In this document: positions 1 through 8,030 of the stretch, one piece after another
How the letters are laid out: every line of letters begins with the position of its first letter
How positions within the stretch are numbered: the stretch's first letter is position 1
DNA from: Bacillota bacterium
GTDB taxonomy: Bacteria > Bacillota > Clostridia > Peptostreptococcales > Anaerovoracaceae
Assembly: GCA_017556505.1 (NCBI GenBank)
Contig: JAFYNS010000055.1
Coordinates: 1 to 34,167 of the forward strand
Length of the DNA stretch: 34,167 nt
Direction of reading: 5' to 3'
Notes under the pieces: model-generated
Seen by the model: only the letters and a program-made list of their open reading frames with translations
What the model was told of the DNA's origin: nothing
The model's database searches: none
Program-made: the position numbers and the translations under genes

Positions 1-1862
1 ATGCGGAGCCGGGCAGCTGGGCCATTTACTGGTATCTCTGCGGCAGCGATCTGGAAACGGAATACGCCTGTGCCACCGGCGATCTGCTGGAACTTCTGGA
101 AGTCAATCTTCCTGATAATGTAAACATTGTCATTCAGACCGGTGGTGCGGAAGTCTGGCAGAATGATGCCATGGATGCATCCAAAACACAGCGCTGGCTC
201 TACGACAGTGACGGCCTGTTCCTGGTAGACGAACAGCCCCTGGCAAACATGGGGGAAGCCCAGACACTTTATGACTTTCTGGCCTTTGCAGAAGCCAACT
301 ACCCGGCCGAAAAAACTGCTGTGATATTCTGGAATCACGGCGGCGGTTCTGTAACCGGAGCATCTTTTGATGAAAACTATGAATTCGACTCTCTGGATCT
401 GCTGGAAATGTATGCTGCCTTCGATACACTGTGGCCTGCTGACAAAGAAAACCCTGTACTGGAACTGGTGGGATTCGACGCATGCCTCATGGCCACCATC
501 GACGTAGCAGCCACATTCCAGCCTTTTGCAAAATATCTGGCTGCATCAGAAGAAGTAGAACCGGGCAATGGCTGGCTCTACTCCCAGTGGGTAAAGGACC
601 TGGCAGAAAATCCATCCATGGATGGTGAAGAACTTGGTATTTCCATCTGTAATGCCTACTATAAAGGCTGTGAAAAAGTGCGTACCGCAGGGCAGGCAAC
701 CCTGTCTCTCACCGACCTGACCATGCTGGATGATTTGCTGCTTGCTTACGAAACCTTTGGCGAAGAAGCTTTTCTGGCTGCCTCCAAAGACCCTTCCTTC
801 TTCGCAGAGCTCGGCCGTGCTGCCTCGCTGAGCGAAAATTACGGCGGCAACACCCAGGATCAGGGCTATACCAACATGGTGGATCTGGGACATTTTGCAC
901 GGCAGACCGCATGGATGCTTCCTTCTGCCCAGGGTGTGCTGGACGCACTGCGCGGCTGCATCGCCTATCAAGTCACGGGTCCATACCGCAGAGAGGCTAC
1001 CGGTCTCAGCTGCTATTACAACTATAACGGCGATATCCATAATCTGAACGGCTATCTCAACGTAGGTACCGGACAGGCCTTCAAGCATCTGTACACCTAT
1101 GGTCTTACCGGCAAAATCTCTGAAGAAGGCCGTGAGTACCTGGAAGAACTGAATCTTACAGCCAGCTTTATGCCTGCAGTTCCGACTCTGGAAAATATGG
1201 AGTGGAACGGTGCCCCGGTAGAAATCAACGATGACGGCAATGCGGTGATGAATCTCGGAGATGATGCATATGCAGTGCTTGCCGGTGTGGGTTATACACT
1301 CTACTATGTTGATGAAGAATTTGACCAGATTCTGATTCTGGGTTCTGACAACGATATGACTGCCGACTGGGAATCCGGTGTATTTACGGACAATTTCCGC
1401 GGTGTCTGGGGTGCCATCGATGGCTGCATGGTCTACATGGAACTGGTATGTGACGGCGACGGCTACAACCTCTATTCCGTACCTGTACTTCTGAATGAGC
1501 AGCTTTACTACCTGCGCGTGGTCTACGACTTCAATACAGAAGAATGGACCATTCTGGGGGCAGCCAAAGCACTGGACGACACTGGCATGGCCAGCAAGGA
1601 ACTCCGCCTCCTGGAGGAAGGCGACAAAATCACAACCATCTGGAAGATGGCATCCTTCAGCGGTGAAGATGACTTCGAAATGTACCGAGTGGACGACCTG
1701 ACTGTGACCGCAGATACGGAATTCTGCGAAGTGGAACTTTTCGACGGACACTACGCGCTGACATTTGAAATGTGGGATTCTGCAGGAAACTTCGCTTATT
1801 CTGATCTGGTGGACATCGAGATAGAAGATGGTGAAATGTGGACCAGTGTCTATGAAGATTAA
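1..1862 (+). CDS. Clostripain-family (C11) cysteine protease, 5' partial
   Basis: An open frame enters from the left edge (first full codon at 3) and gives 619 residues to the TAA at 1860-1862. The internal ATG at 171 is not the true start, because conserved family sequence lies before it: a [10 protein letters not shown] block at window residues about 9-18, then a QTGG segment. The catalytic dyad of clan CD peptidases is visible as His112 in WNHGGG and Cys161 in GFDACLMA. The C11 family cleaves after Arg or Lys, usually outside the cell and after self-processing. The region after about residue 330 is acidic and beta-rich, probably an accessory domain. A signal peptide would lie outside the window. 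A bidirectional terminator follows at 1887-1918. Family assignment is firm; substrate and exact specificity are unknown. Confidence 0.93.
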   Translation, partial: AEPGSWAIYWYLCGSDLETEYACATGDLLELLEVNLPDNVNIVIQTGGAEVWQNDAMDASKTQRWLYDSDGLFLVDEQPLANMGEAQTLYDFLAFAEANYPAEKTAVIFWNHGGGSVTGASFDENYEFDSLDLLEMYAAFDTLWPADKENPVLELVGFDACLMATIDVAATFQPFAKYLAASEEVEPGNGWLYSQWVKDLAENPSMDGEELGISICNAYYKGCEKVRTAGQATLSLTDLTMLDDLLLAYETFGEEAFLAASKDPSFFAELGRAASLSENYGGNTQDQGYTNMVDLGHFARQTAWMLPSAQGVLDALRGCIAYQVTGPYRREATGLSCYYNYNGDIHNLNGYLNVGTGQAFKHLYTYGLTGKISEEGREYLEELNLTASFMPAVPTLENMEWNGAPVEINDDGNAVMNLGDDAYAVLAGVGYTLYYVDEEFDQILILGSDNDMTADWESGVFTDNFRGVWGAIDGCMVYMELVCDGDGYNLYSVPVLLNEQLYYLRVVYDFNTEEWTILGAAKALDDTGMASKELRLLEEGDKITTIWKMASFSGEDDFEMYRVDDLTVTADTEFCEVELFDGHYALTFEMWDSAGNFAYSDLVDIEIEDGEMWTSVYED

Positions 1863-1882
1863 ATAACAGCAAAATCTGCAGT

Positions 1883-1921
1883 AAAAAAGAACCAGTGCCG
1901 CAAAAGGCTCTGGTTCTTTTC
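1883..1921. terminator. Bidirectional Rho-independent terminator
   Basis: A 13-bp stem (1887-1899 with 1906-1918, one mismatch) around a GCAAAA loop has an A-run on its left and a T-run on its right. It can end both the protease gene from the left and the CDF-like gene from the right, whose stop codon is at 1922. Confidence 0.85.
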
Positions 1922-2560
1922 TTATGCGTTTAAAGTTTTGCTCTCCCGGATGGTCTTAATGCCGCAGTACACGAGATATACTGCAACTACAGCTGTTCCT
2001 GCCATATCCAGCCAGACAGCCGCTGCCGACGCAGGAAAGAGTGCCACTGCCGCAAGGGCGATGGTGACACAGCCGTCTACCAGAGATTTTGCACGGTAGA
2101 GACGGGCCTGTACAGCCAGAATCGGATTGGGATTCTGCCGGTTCAGTTTTGTGTACTTCCGCCAGAACAGAGTGTTTGCAATAACACCCAGCAGTGCAAT
2201 GGTCAGTCCCGGAATCACATTTCCCTTTTCTGTTTCTTCGGAAGTAAACGCCAGTACCAGCATCACAGTTCCGCTGAGGCACATGACGCCGCCCACAAAC
2301 AGGTTGGTCATGTGCTCCAGACGTGCCTTCAACTGCAGATCCTCATGGCCGTCACGGTTGGTGATGCAGTAGACCACATACGCACAGATAATGGCCAGCA
2401 GTTCCGCACTGCGTCGGAAAAAGTCAGCCATCTGGGTCGTGCTTCGACCTACCGTCAGTCCAAGACCGATAATCAGCGGCCCCGGTGCACTCATGAGCAC
2501 AGAAAGCAGCAGGGTTCGCTTTCCGGATTTACGGGTTTCCGTTGTTTTTTCCACGTCCAT
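1922..2560 (-). CDS. CDF-like membrane protein lacking the usual metal-site residues
   Basis: The 212-residue protein has several hydrophobic segments laid out like the transmembrane domain of cation diffusion facilitators: an early TM pair around residues 18-65, a middle pair around 88-130, and a last pair around 155-205 ending in the typical YCGIKTIRES-like exit. CDF transporters exchange Zn, Fe or Mn for protons through an (H/D)xxxD site in TM2 and HxxxD in TM5. Here the TM2 segment reads ADFFRRSAE and the TM5 segment RAKSLVDG, so the His and Asp ligands appear replaced by Arg/Glu and Lys. The C-terminal cytoplasmic domain (about 80-90 residues) is absent. It starts 2 bases after the DUF1847 stop and is the last gene of the mtaB operon. 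Membrane location is confident; transport function is doubtful. Confidence 0.7.
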   Translation of the reverse strand: MDVEKTTETRKSGKRTLLLSVLMSAPGPLIIGLGLTVGRSTTQMADFFRRSAELLAIICAYVVYCITNRDGHEDLQLKARLEHMTNLFVGGVMCLSGTVMLVLAFTSEETEKGNVIPGLTIALLGVIANTLFWRKYTKLNRQNPNPILAVQARLYRAKSLVDGCVTIALAAVALFPASAAAVWLDMAGTAVVAVYLVYCGIKTIRESKTLNA

Positions 2561-2562
2561 GG

Positions 2563-3225
2563 TTACTCCGGCTTTCTGCTCAGCTTCTTATAATAGCTTT
2601 TGGAAGTGTACAGCGGGCCGGCAGGATTGTGTCCGGTGACACGGTCCTTGGTAATCAGGGTGGTCGCAGGTGCAGCGGAATACTTGTAGAACAGGCTGTC
2701 GTGGCCTACACACAGGCCGACCACCACGTTCAGGTCAGTGCCTTCCGCTTCCAGCTTTTTAGCCTGGAGAATCGGATTGCACATCACTTCGCCCACATCA
2801 CAGTGTTCAGGAGATACTCCCATGTCAGTCTTCAGCTGAGATCCCGCCTTGCAGCCGATGCCAACCGGTTCGAAACCGCGGGCACGTAGAATATCTGCGA
2901 AGAGAGATGCTTCGTTCAGCAATCCTACACAGGTAGCAATACCGATTTTTTTCGCACCCAGTTTCTCAGCAAACCGCATGATTTCTTCCACACGCGGCCA
3001 TACGCAGTAGCCTTCGCTTTCCACTTCGGCTGCAGCAATCATGATTTCACGGTTGCGTCCTTCGTTATAAAGTTCCATGGCTTCCGCCAGAACTTCGCCC
3101 TGTACCTGCCCTTCCTGCAGTCCGGGAGTCGGACAAAATGCGGGATAATGAGTTTCCTCATTGAATTTCTTATCACCGCATACGCGGACTTTGCAGTCTA
3201 CGCAGCTGAATTTGTTATCATTCAT
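2563..3225 (-). CDS. DUF1847 family Cys-rich protein
   Basis: The 220-residue soluble protein has an N-terminal cysteine cluster (CVDCKVRVC at about residues 8-16, then a Cys near 31) and further conserved-looking Cys and His residues, including ATCVGLLNE, GIGCKAG, PEHCDVGEVMCNP and GLCVGHDSL. This matches my recollection of DUF1847, an uncharacterised family of anaerobes thought to bind metal. No catalytic activity is known to me. It sits 18 bases downstream of the HIT gene and 2 bases before the CDF-like gene, so it is co-transcribed with mtaB and HIT. The cysteine count suggests an Fe-S cluster or zinc site, which is inference. The family name is from memory of the motif pattern. Confidence 0.75.
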   Translation of the reverse strand: MNDNKFSCVDCKVRVCGDKKFNEETHYPAFCPTPGLQEGQVQGEVLAEAMELYNEGRNREIMIAAAEVESEGYCVWPRVEEIMRFAEKLGAKKIGIATCVGLLNEASLFADILRARGFEPVGIGCKAGSQLKTDMGVSPEHCDVGEVMCNPILQAKKLEAEGTDLNVVVGLCVGHDSLFYKYSAAPATTLITKDRVTGHNPAGPLYTSKSYYKKLSRKPE

Positions 3226-3243
3226 TCAGGTCGCCTCCCAAAA

Positions 3244-3585
3244 TCAGCCTGGTGGCCAGGTCAGCTTACGCTTGCCCAGAATATGGAAGTGCAGATGCTT
3301 CACAGTCTGGAATGCGTCTTCACCGTTATTGGATACTACGCGGTAGCCGTTTTCCAGACCCAGCGTTTCTGCGATTTCGTGAATCTTATACATCATGTAA
3401 CCCATCAGTTCCTGATCCTCTTCAGTCACTGCATCCAGACAGCAGATGTGCTTCTTCGGAATCAGCAGAACGTGAACGGGAGCCTGCGGTTCCATATCAT
3501 GGAAGCAGAAAATTTTGTCGTCTTCATAGACCACATTGGTTGGAATGTCATGATTTGCAAGCATGCAGAAAATACAGTCAGCCAT
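3244..3585 (-). CDS. HIT family protein (Hint-like nucleotide hydrolase)
   Basis: The 113-residue protein has the histidine triad HLHFH at residues 97-101 followed by ILG, the signature of Hint-branch HIT proteins. These hydrolyse purine nucleoside phosphoramidates and adenylated intermediates. Residues Cys4 and Cys7 with His46 fit the zinc-binding pattern seen in many bacterial members. Length is normal for the family. The start codon at 3583-3585 overlaps the end of mtaB by 8 bases, indicating translational coupling. mtaB next to a HIT gene is common in Bacillota and usually sits near prmA and rsmE. Function in the cell is probably nucleotide housekeeping. Confidence 0.93.
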   Translation of the reverse strand: MADCIFCMLANHDIPTNVVYEDDKIFCFHDMEPQAPVHVLLIPKKHICCLDAVTEEDQELMGYMMYKIHEIAETLGLENGYRVVSNNGEDAFQTVKHLHFHILGKRKLTWPPG

Positions 3586-4933
3586 TGATGATCTCTCCTT
3601 TCATTCCGTCTTTATATTCTTCTAAAAGTCTTACCTTTTGGAAACTGTTTAAGTGTTCTTCGCAGCCTTCTGCGTACACCTTGATGTAGTTTTCGGTGTA
3701 GCCGGTGAGCAGCAGGCCCTCTTCAGTCTCAGCCCATTCTTCGAAGAGAACGGTTCTTTCGCCGCCCCGAGCAAGTTCCCCCGCAAAGAATTCTTTCGCG
3801 GCTTTTTCACCTGCAGCAAGGAGCCGTGTGATTCGGTCGTTTTTCGTATTGCCGGAAAGGTGCCCCTTCATGGATGCAGCTGCAGTTCCCGGACGCTTGG
3901 AGTAGCGGAATCCGTGAACCTTGCAGAAACCTGCACGCTCGATCATATCGATGCTGTCCAGGAAGTCCTCTTCCGTTTCACCAGGGAATCCCGCAATAAT
4001 ATCAGTAGTAATGCCGTAACCCGGGTCATGTTCCTTCAGCACCTGAACGATATCCAGGTACTCATCCCGGTTGTATCTCCGGTTCATCAGCTTCAGCACA
4101 TTGGTGCTGCCGCTCTGAATGGAAAGGTGCAGGTGCGGACAGAGCTTTTCGTACTGCATAAGTCTCTTCACATATTCTGCATTGACTACAGTCGGCTCCA
4201 GAGAGCTTAAGCGGATACGGAACTGACCAGGCAGTGCATTAATCCGGCTGATAATGATTTCAATGCCGCTCATGCCGGCAGCTTTTTCTTCATCGGTCAG
4301 CGGCCATGTGAAACTTCCTTCTGTGCCATACAGTGCGGTGTTGATGCCGGTAAGGATCACTTCCTTAAAGCCGGACGCAATCAGTGCGCGGGCTTCTTCC
4401 ACCACTTCTTCCGGATTGCGGCTTCTTACATGTCCTCTCGCAAACGGAATCAGGCAGTAAGCACAGAATCGGTTGCATCCTTCCTGAATCTTAATATATG
4501 CTCGTGTACGGGATTCCATGGATGTGATGATGCCTTTATCCGTGTATTCGGTCAGTTCATCATAGGTTTTAATATGGAGCTGAGCTTCTCTCTTCTGGCG
4601 GAACTCTTCCACGTAAGCAAGCAGATTGTTTTTTTCACCGGTGCCTGCTACGATATCCACTTCTTCCATGGAGGTCAGTTCTTCCGGGCTGACCTGGGCA
4701 TAGCAGCCGGTTACCGCAACGATTGCATCCGGACTCTGTTTCTTCATGCGGCGGATGTACTGGCGGGACTTGCGGTCTGCCAGATTGGTTACGGTACAGG
4801 TATTAATAATATATACGTCTGCAATCTCTTCCTCTCCTACGATTTCATAGCCGGCGGAGCCGAACTGCTCTTTCATGGCTTCTGTTTCGTACTGGTTGAC
4901 CTTGCAGCCCAAAGTATGAAATGCTAATCTCAT
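3578..4933 (-). CDS. mtaB: tRNA (N6-threonylcarbamoyladenosine(37)-C2)-methylthiotransferase MtaB
   Basis: The 451-residue radical SAM enzyme adds a methylthio group to t6A37 of ANN-decoding tRNAs. The N-terminal MTTase domain carries its cluster cysteines at Cys10 (LGCKVNQ), Cys46 (NTCTVTN) and Cys77 (TGCYAQ). The radical SAM motif CNRFCAYC provides Cys153, Cys157 and Cys160. A TRAM-like C-terminal region (about residues 390-440) ends in LTGYTENYIKVY. The opening LGCKVNQYETE is typical of MtaB rather than MiaB or RimO. It is the first gene of a minus-strand operon with the HIT, DUF1847 and CDF-like genes. A TAGAAT -10 element lies near 4963-4968. Upstream is the direct repeat shared with the divergent deacetylase gene. 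Confidence 0.95.
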   Translation of the reverse strand: MRLAFHTLGCKVNQYETEAMKEQFGSAGYEIVGEEEIADVYIINTCTVTNLADRKSRQYIRRMKKQSPDAIVAVTGCYAQVSPEELTSMEEVDIVAGTGEKNNLLAYVEEFRQKREAQLHIKTYDELTEYTDKGIITSMESRTRAYIKIQEGCNRFCAYCLIPFARGHVRSRNPEEVVEEARALIASGFKEVILTGINTALYGTEGSFTWPLTDEEKAAGMSGIEIIISRINALPGQFRIRLSSLEPTVVNAEYVKRLMQYEKLCPHLHLSIQSGSTNVLKLMNRRYNRDEYLDIVQVLKEHDPGYGITTDIIAGFPGETEEDFLDSIDMIERAGFCKVHGFRYSKRPGTAAASMKGHLSGNTKNDRITRLLAAGEKAAKEFFAGELARGGERTVLFEEWAETEEGLLLTGYTENYIKVYAEGCEEHLNSFQKVRLLEEYKDGMKGEIING

Positions 4934-4972
4934 TGTCTTCTCCCAAAATTAATCTTCTCCCTATTCTACCAC

Positions 4973-5007
4973 AAAGCCGGACATAAAGGAAGAAAGCCGG
5001 ACATAAA
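4973..5007. repeat. Two 15-bp direct repeats in a divergent promoter
   Basis: The word AAAGCCGGACATAAA occurs exactly at 4973-4987 and 4993-5007, a 20-bp period or about two helical turns. It sits between mtaB (minus) and the deacetylase (plus) and overlaps where both promoters should be. Same-face tandem repeats suggest an operator for a cooperative DNA-binding protein, but could be a chance duplication. Confidence 0.5.
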
Positions 5008-5033
5008 ATATTTTGGAAAGAAAGGAGGAAGTC

Positions 5034-5909
5034 ATGAAGAAAAACAATCTGATAACAGTATTCTTTCTTCTTTTGCTTTTTCTTACGGGAGTTTACATAC
5101 AGACCCGGCTTCCTGCCGCAGTTTCTGCCTCCATGATGGCGGCTGTAAAAGACACGCGGTCCGAAGTTTCTCTTCCTGTGCTCATGTATCACGGCCTGAC
5201 CGACGATCCAGCCCGGACAGGAGAATATTTCATACTGACGGGGGATTTTGAGAAGGATCTGCAGTGGCTTTCTGACCATGGATACACCGGTGTTACCTTC
5301 CGGCAGCTTTCGGACTATGCGGAAAATGGTGCACAGCTTCCGGAAAAACCGGTTCTCATCACCTTCGATGACGGGTATTATAATAACTATGAAAAAGCCT
5401 TTCCCCTCCTGCAGAAATACCATATACCGGCGGTAATCAGCGTGATTGGCAGTGAGACAGAACTTGCCTCCGATCAGCTCTACAGACCCGGCGGCGGACC
5501 TTTAACCTGGCGGGAAATTTCAGAGATGTTTTCTTCCGGACTTGTGGAAATCGGAAACCATACCTGGAATCTCCACCGTAATGACGCAACAGGCAGGAAG
5601 GGAGCCGACCGTATTCCCGGAGAAGCCTTTGAAGACTACCGTACAGCCCTTCTGGAAGATCTGGGAACGGCACAGCAGCGAATTATGGAAGAGGTCGGTG
5701 CACCAGCTCTCGTCTTTGCCTGGCCTTACGGTGCCTGGCCGACCGACGGTTCTGCTGACCCCATTCTCAGGGAACTGGGATTCAAAGGCTCCCTGACCAG
5801 CTATCAGATTATGAACACCATCCGTTCCGGCAGTCCGGACAGCCTCTTCGGACTGAAGCGGTTTCTGCGGACACCGGATTTCGTACTTGCAGAGCATTTG
5901 CCGGAATAG
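5034..5909 (+). CDS. Membrane-anchored polysaccharide deacetylase (NodB fold, CE4)
   Basis: The 291-residue protein starts at the ATG 5034, five bases after a perfect AGGAGG (5023-5028); an upstream TTG at 5013 precedes the ribosome site and is rejected. Residues about 5-25 form a signal peptide or anchor. The catalytic domain begins at LPVLMYHG, has the metal and base motif TFDDGYYNN (Asp112, Asp113), then the second motif NHTWNLH (His176, His181), then WPYGAW. CE4 enzymes remove N- or O-acetyl groups from peptidoglycan or surface glycans. It lies opposite to its neighbours between mtaB and rsmE, which are normally adjacent. The YHG plus FDDGYYNNY architecture resembles PgaB-like or PdaC-like deacetylases; the exact substrate cannot be read from sequence. 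Confidence 0.92.
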   Translation: MKKNNLITVFFLLLLFLTGVYIQTRLPAAVSASMMAAVKDTRSEVSLPVLMYHGLTDDPARTGEYFILTGDFEKDLQWLSDHGYTGVTFRQLSDYAENGAQLPEKPVLITFDDGYYNNYEKAFPLLQKYHIPAVISVIGSETELASDQLYRPGGGPLTWREISEMFSSGLVEIGNHTWNLHRNDATGRKGADRIPGEAFEDYRTALLEDLGTAQQRIMEEVGAPALVFAWPYGAWPTDGSADPILRELGFKGSLTSYQIMNTIRSGSPDSLFGLKRFLRTPDFVLAEHLPE

Positions 5910-5911
5910 TC

Positions 5912-5939
5912 TTGCATTTTGTTTATAATCTGTTAAAAT
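5912..5939 (+). promoter_or_regulatory. Sigma-A type promoter for the 49-residue gene
   Basis: TTGCAT at 5912-5917 and TAAAAT at 5934-5939 are separated by 16 bases, 38 bases ahead of the ATG at 5978. It begins right after the deacetylase stop, so the small gene could be transcribed on its own. Confidence 0.45.
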
Positions 5940-5977
5940 GTGACTATATGGTTAAACTGCAAGGGGAGGATTATATT

Positions 5978-6127
5978 ATGAGTAAAAAGGAAAATTCCGT
6001 GGACGTAACCGTTCACGTAGATAAGATTGTAAGAAATGTGGCCATTGCCGGTGTACTGATTGTAGGCATTATCTACGGCTGCAACACTTACAGAAAAGTT
6101 CTCCAGTGGAGAGATGAAGAAGAGTAA
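5978..6127 (+). CDS. Small single-pass membrane protein, 49 aa
   Basis: An ATG at 5978 follows AAGGGGAGGA with good spacing. The protein begins MSKKENSVDVTVHVDK, has one hydrophobic segment (about residues 22-36, VAIAGVLIVGIIYG) and ends in a charged RDEEE tail. No family is recognised. A short promoter precedes it and a strong bidirectional terminator follows the stop within 10 bases, so it is cleanly delimited as a gene. It may be co-expressed with the deacetylase upstream. No function can be assigned. Confidence 0.75.
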   Translation: MSKKENSVDVTVHVDKIVRNVAIAGVLIVGIIYGCNTYRKVLQWRDEEE

Positions 6128-6134
6128 ACAGCAG

Positions 6135-6163
6135 AAAAGAGACTTCACGCCGAAGTCTCTTTT
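6135..6163. terminator. Bidirectional Rho-independent terminator
   Basis: A perfect 12-bp stem (6135-6146 with 6152-6163) around the loop ACGCC is flanked by A-rich and T-rich tracts. It ends the small plus-strand gene and, in the other direction, prmA-rsmE. Confidence 0.88.
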
Positions 6164-6174
6164 TTCATACGTAT

Positions 6175-6936
6175 TTACAGTTCCAGTTCGTACATGGTCA
6201 TGGCCAGAGCTGCAGGGCCTGCAGTTTCTGTACGAAGAATGGTCTTACCCAGAGATACACGCTGCGCACCGGCTTCATCCAGCATTTCCGCTTCCTTATC
6301 AGCGAAACCGCCTTCCGGTCCGATGATGATGCAGACATTTTTCGGCATGGTGCGTTCGCCCGCTTCCACAGCACGGATTACATCACGCAGACAGTCCTTA
6401 ATCGTTGTACCCTCTTCATTTTCATAAGGGAAGAGAATCAGATCATACTGAGAAAGTTCTGCCGCCATCTCCTTAAACTTCAGGGATGCTCCCACTTCCG
6501 GAATGATCCCGCGCTTGCACTGCTTCACAGCTTCATCGCTGATTTTCTGCCAGCGGTCCTGCTTTTTACCGAAGTTGCCCTTGTCTACTACCACGGTCCG
6601 TTCCATGAAGACAGGGACAATTTCATAAACGCCCAGTTCCACACACTTCTGAATAATGCCTTCCATCTTGCCGGCCTTCGGTACACCTTGATACAGGGTC
6701 ACATGGAGTTCCGGTTCCCGGGCAAACTTCTGCTTGTCCAAAATCAAAAGTTTAGCCTCATCTTCGTCCAGTGCCTCAATCTGTACATGGTACTCCCAGG
6801 CTGCGCCATCAGAAATATCCAGTTCATCGCCCACGCCCATGCGCAGAACTTTACGCATGTGCTTCAGGTCCCCGGAATCGTTCAGGTAAATATACTTATC
6901 CGTTACATCAGACGGATCTACGAAAAATCTGCTCAT
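6175..6936 (-). CDS. rsmE: 16S rRNA (uracil(1498)-N3)-methyltransferase RsmE
   Basis: The 253-residue SPOUT methyltransferase modifies U1498 of 16S rRNA. The start is placed at the ATG of MSRFFVD (6934-6936): RsmE proteins begin this way, and a longer frame would extend into prmA. A GAGGGG ribosome site lies upstream. The N-terminal PUA-like domain covers residues 1-70. The SPOUT trefoil knot is at the C-terminus, with IIGPEGGFADKEAE and LGKTILRTETAGPAAL binding SAM. It follows prmA by 20 bases, the usual Bacillota order, but here mtaB is separated from it by an opposed deacetylase cassette. Confidence 0.96.
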   Translation of the reverse strand: MSRFFVDPSDVTDKYIYLNDSGDLKHMRKVLRMGVGDELDISDGAAWEYHVQIEALDEDEAKLLILDKQKFAREPELHVTLYQGVPKAGKMEGIIQKCVELGVYEIVPVFMERTVVVDKGNFGKKQDRWQKISDEAVKQCKRGIIPEVGASLKFKEMAAELSQYDLILFPYENEEGTTIKDCLRDVIRAVEAGERTMPKNVCIIIGPEGGFADKEAEMLDEAGAQRVSLGKTILRTETAGPAALAMTMYELEL

Positions 6937-6956
6937 TGCCAGTTTCCCCTCAAAAT

Positions 6957-7931
6957 CTACGCTTCCTTCGGTGTTGCCACAATCGCACACCACATACCAT
7001 CTTCACGGATTTCCACGATGTCGAAACCGCAGTCACGAATCACTGCCGCCACCTGGTCACGCTTTTCTACCAGAATGCCGGAAGAAATGTACTTACCGCC
7101 CGGCAGGATATGTTTTGCCACATCAGCAGACAGCATCATCACCAGGTCTGCCATCAGGTTTGCCACCACGATTTCCGCCTTGAAGTCGATTCCCTTGGTC
7201 AGATCTCCATACTGTGCACGAGCCACATCGGTCACGCCGTTCAGTTCCAGGTTTTCCTGCGCGATTTCCACCGCTACAGGGTCAATTTCCACGCCCAGAA
7301 CCTCAGGGCTTCCCAGCAGTGCGCCCGCGATAGCCAGAATACCGGAACCGCAGCCTACATCCAGAACTTTGTCACCGTCGGCCATATAGTCTTCCATCAG
7401 CCGCAGACACAGGGAAGTGGTTTCGTGCGTACCGGTACCGAAAGCCATACCTGGGTCGATTTCGATAACCAGGTCCCCCTCTTCCTTTTCATAATCATAC
7501 CAGGTCGGCTTCACCACAATACGCTTGCCTACCTTCTTTGGCTTGAAGAATTCCTTCCAGTTGTCCTTCCATTCGCTGTCATCTTCCACGTAAACATCTA
7601 CAGTCAGAGGACCCAGGTCCACATCTTCACCGTATGCACCTGCTGCCGCGTCTGCCTTCAGTTCCTCGATGGCACCCTGCAGTGCAGCCAGCTTACGGCG
7701 TCCCTCTTCATCATCTTCCATGTAAACGGTTACCTTCGGTTCTGCATTCTGCATTTCGATCACGCTGTCATCAACGTAGTCCCATTCCCAGTCCTGGTCC
7801 TTATCCAGCAGATCAGCAATGTCCGCCGGGTCTTCCACCACGGTATCCATAATGTCCACGTTCATCAGTGCAGTCAGCACAGGTTCGATGCCCTCACGGT
7901 TTACATGAATATCAGCCTGAATATATTTCAT
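6957..7931 (-). CDS. prmA: Ribosomal protein L11 methyltransferase PrmA
   Basis: The 324-residue protein has the SAM-binding motif VLDVGCGSGILAIAG in its C-terminal half and the preceding DPGMAFGTGTHETT block that marks PrmA. The N-terminal half is the acidic L11-recognition domain. It trimethylates ribosomal protein L11. The ATG at 7929-7931 has AAGGAG nine bases upstream. It is the promoter-proximal gene of prmA-rsmE. In many Bacillota these genes follow dnaK-dnaJ; here the upstream neighbour is a divergent merR-family gene. Confidence 0.96.
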   Translation of the reverse strand: MKYIQADIHVNREGIEPVLTALMNVDIMDTVVEDPADIADLLDKDQDWEWDYVDDSVIEMQNAEPKVTVYMEDDEEGRRKLAALQGAIEELKADAAAGAYGEDVDLGPLTVDVYVEDDSEWKDNWKEFFKPKKVGKRIVVKPTWYDYEKEEGDLVIEIDPGMAFGTGTHETTSLCLRLMEDYMADGDKVLDVGCGSGILAIAGALLGSPEVLGVEIDPVAVEIAQENLELNGVTDVARAQYGDLTKGIDFKAEIVVANLMADLVMMLSADVAKHILPGGKYISSGILVEKRDQVAAVIRDCGFDIVEIREDGMWCAIVATPKEA

Positions 7932-7980
7932 CCTTTATCTCTCCTTATTATCGGTTTCTGCGCAAAATATTACGTCTATC

Positions 7981-8006
7981 ATTATACCGCAAATCTGTGG
8001 TAAAAT
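7981..8006. promoter_or_regulatory. Dyad over the merR-family gene promoter
   Basis: TACCGCAAATCTGTGGTA (7985-8002) pairs with its own reverse complement at 14 of 18 positions, and the symmetry extends outward as ATT...AAT (7981-8006). It ends in a TAAAAT -10-like element at 8001-8006, just before the AGGAGG of the regulator. A dyad here fits autoregulation by the MerR-family protein. No clear -35 was found. Confidence 0.45.
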
Positions 8007-8030
8007 AAAGTAGTCAGGAGGTGTTTGCTC

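Noticed and set aside
546-1751. 401-codon open frame on the minus strand opposite the clostripain-like gene
   Set aside because: It is an antisense shadow: the plus-strand frame has full protease motifs, while this one gives low-complexity His/Cys-rich sequence with no ribosome site or family resemblance.
1-1862. Functional link between the clostripain-like protease and the distant serpins
   Set aside because: They lie over 20 kb apart, and serpins are not established inhibitors of clan CD peptidases. No sequence evidence connects them.
6771-8003. 410-codon plus-strand frame opposite rsmE and prmA
   Set aside because: Shadow of two well-identified methyltransferase genes. It spans their junction, and its sequence is not protein-like (many His and Cys in no domain pattern).
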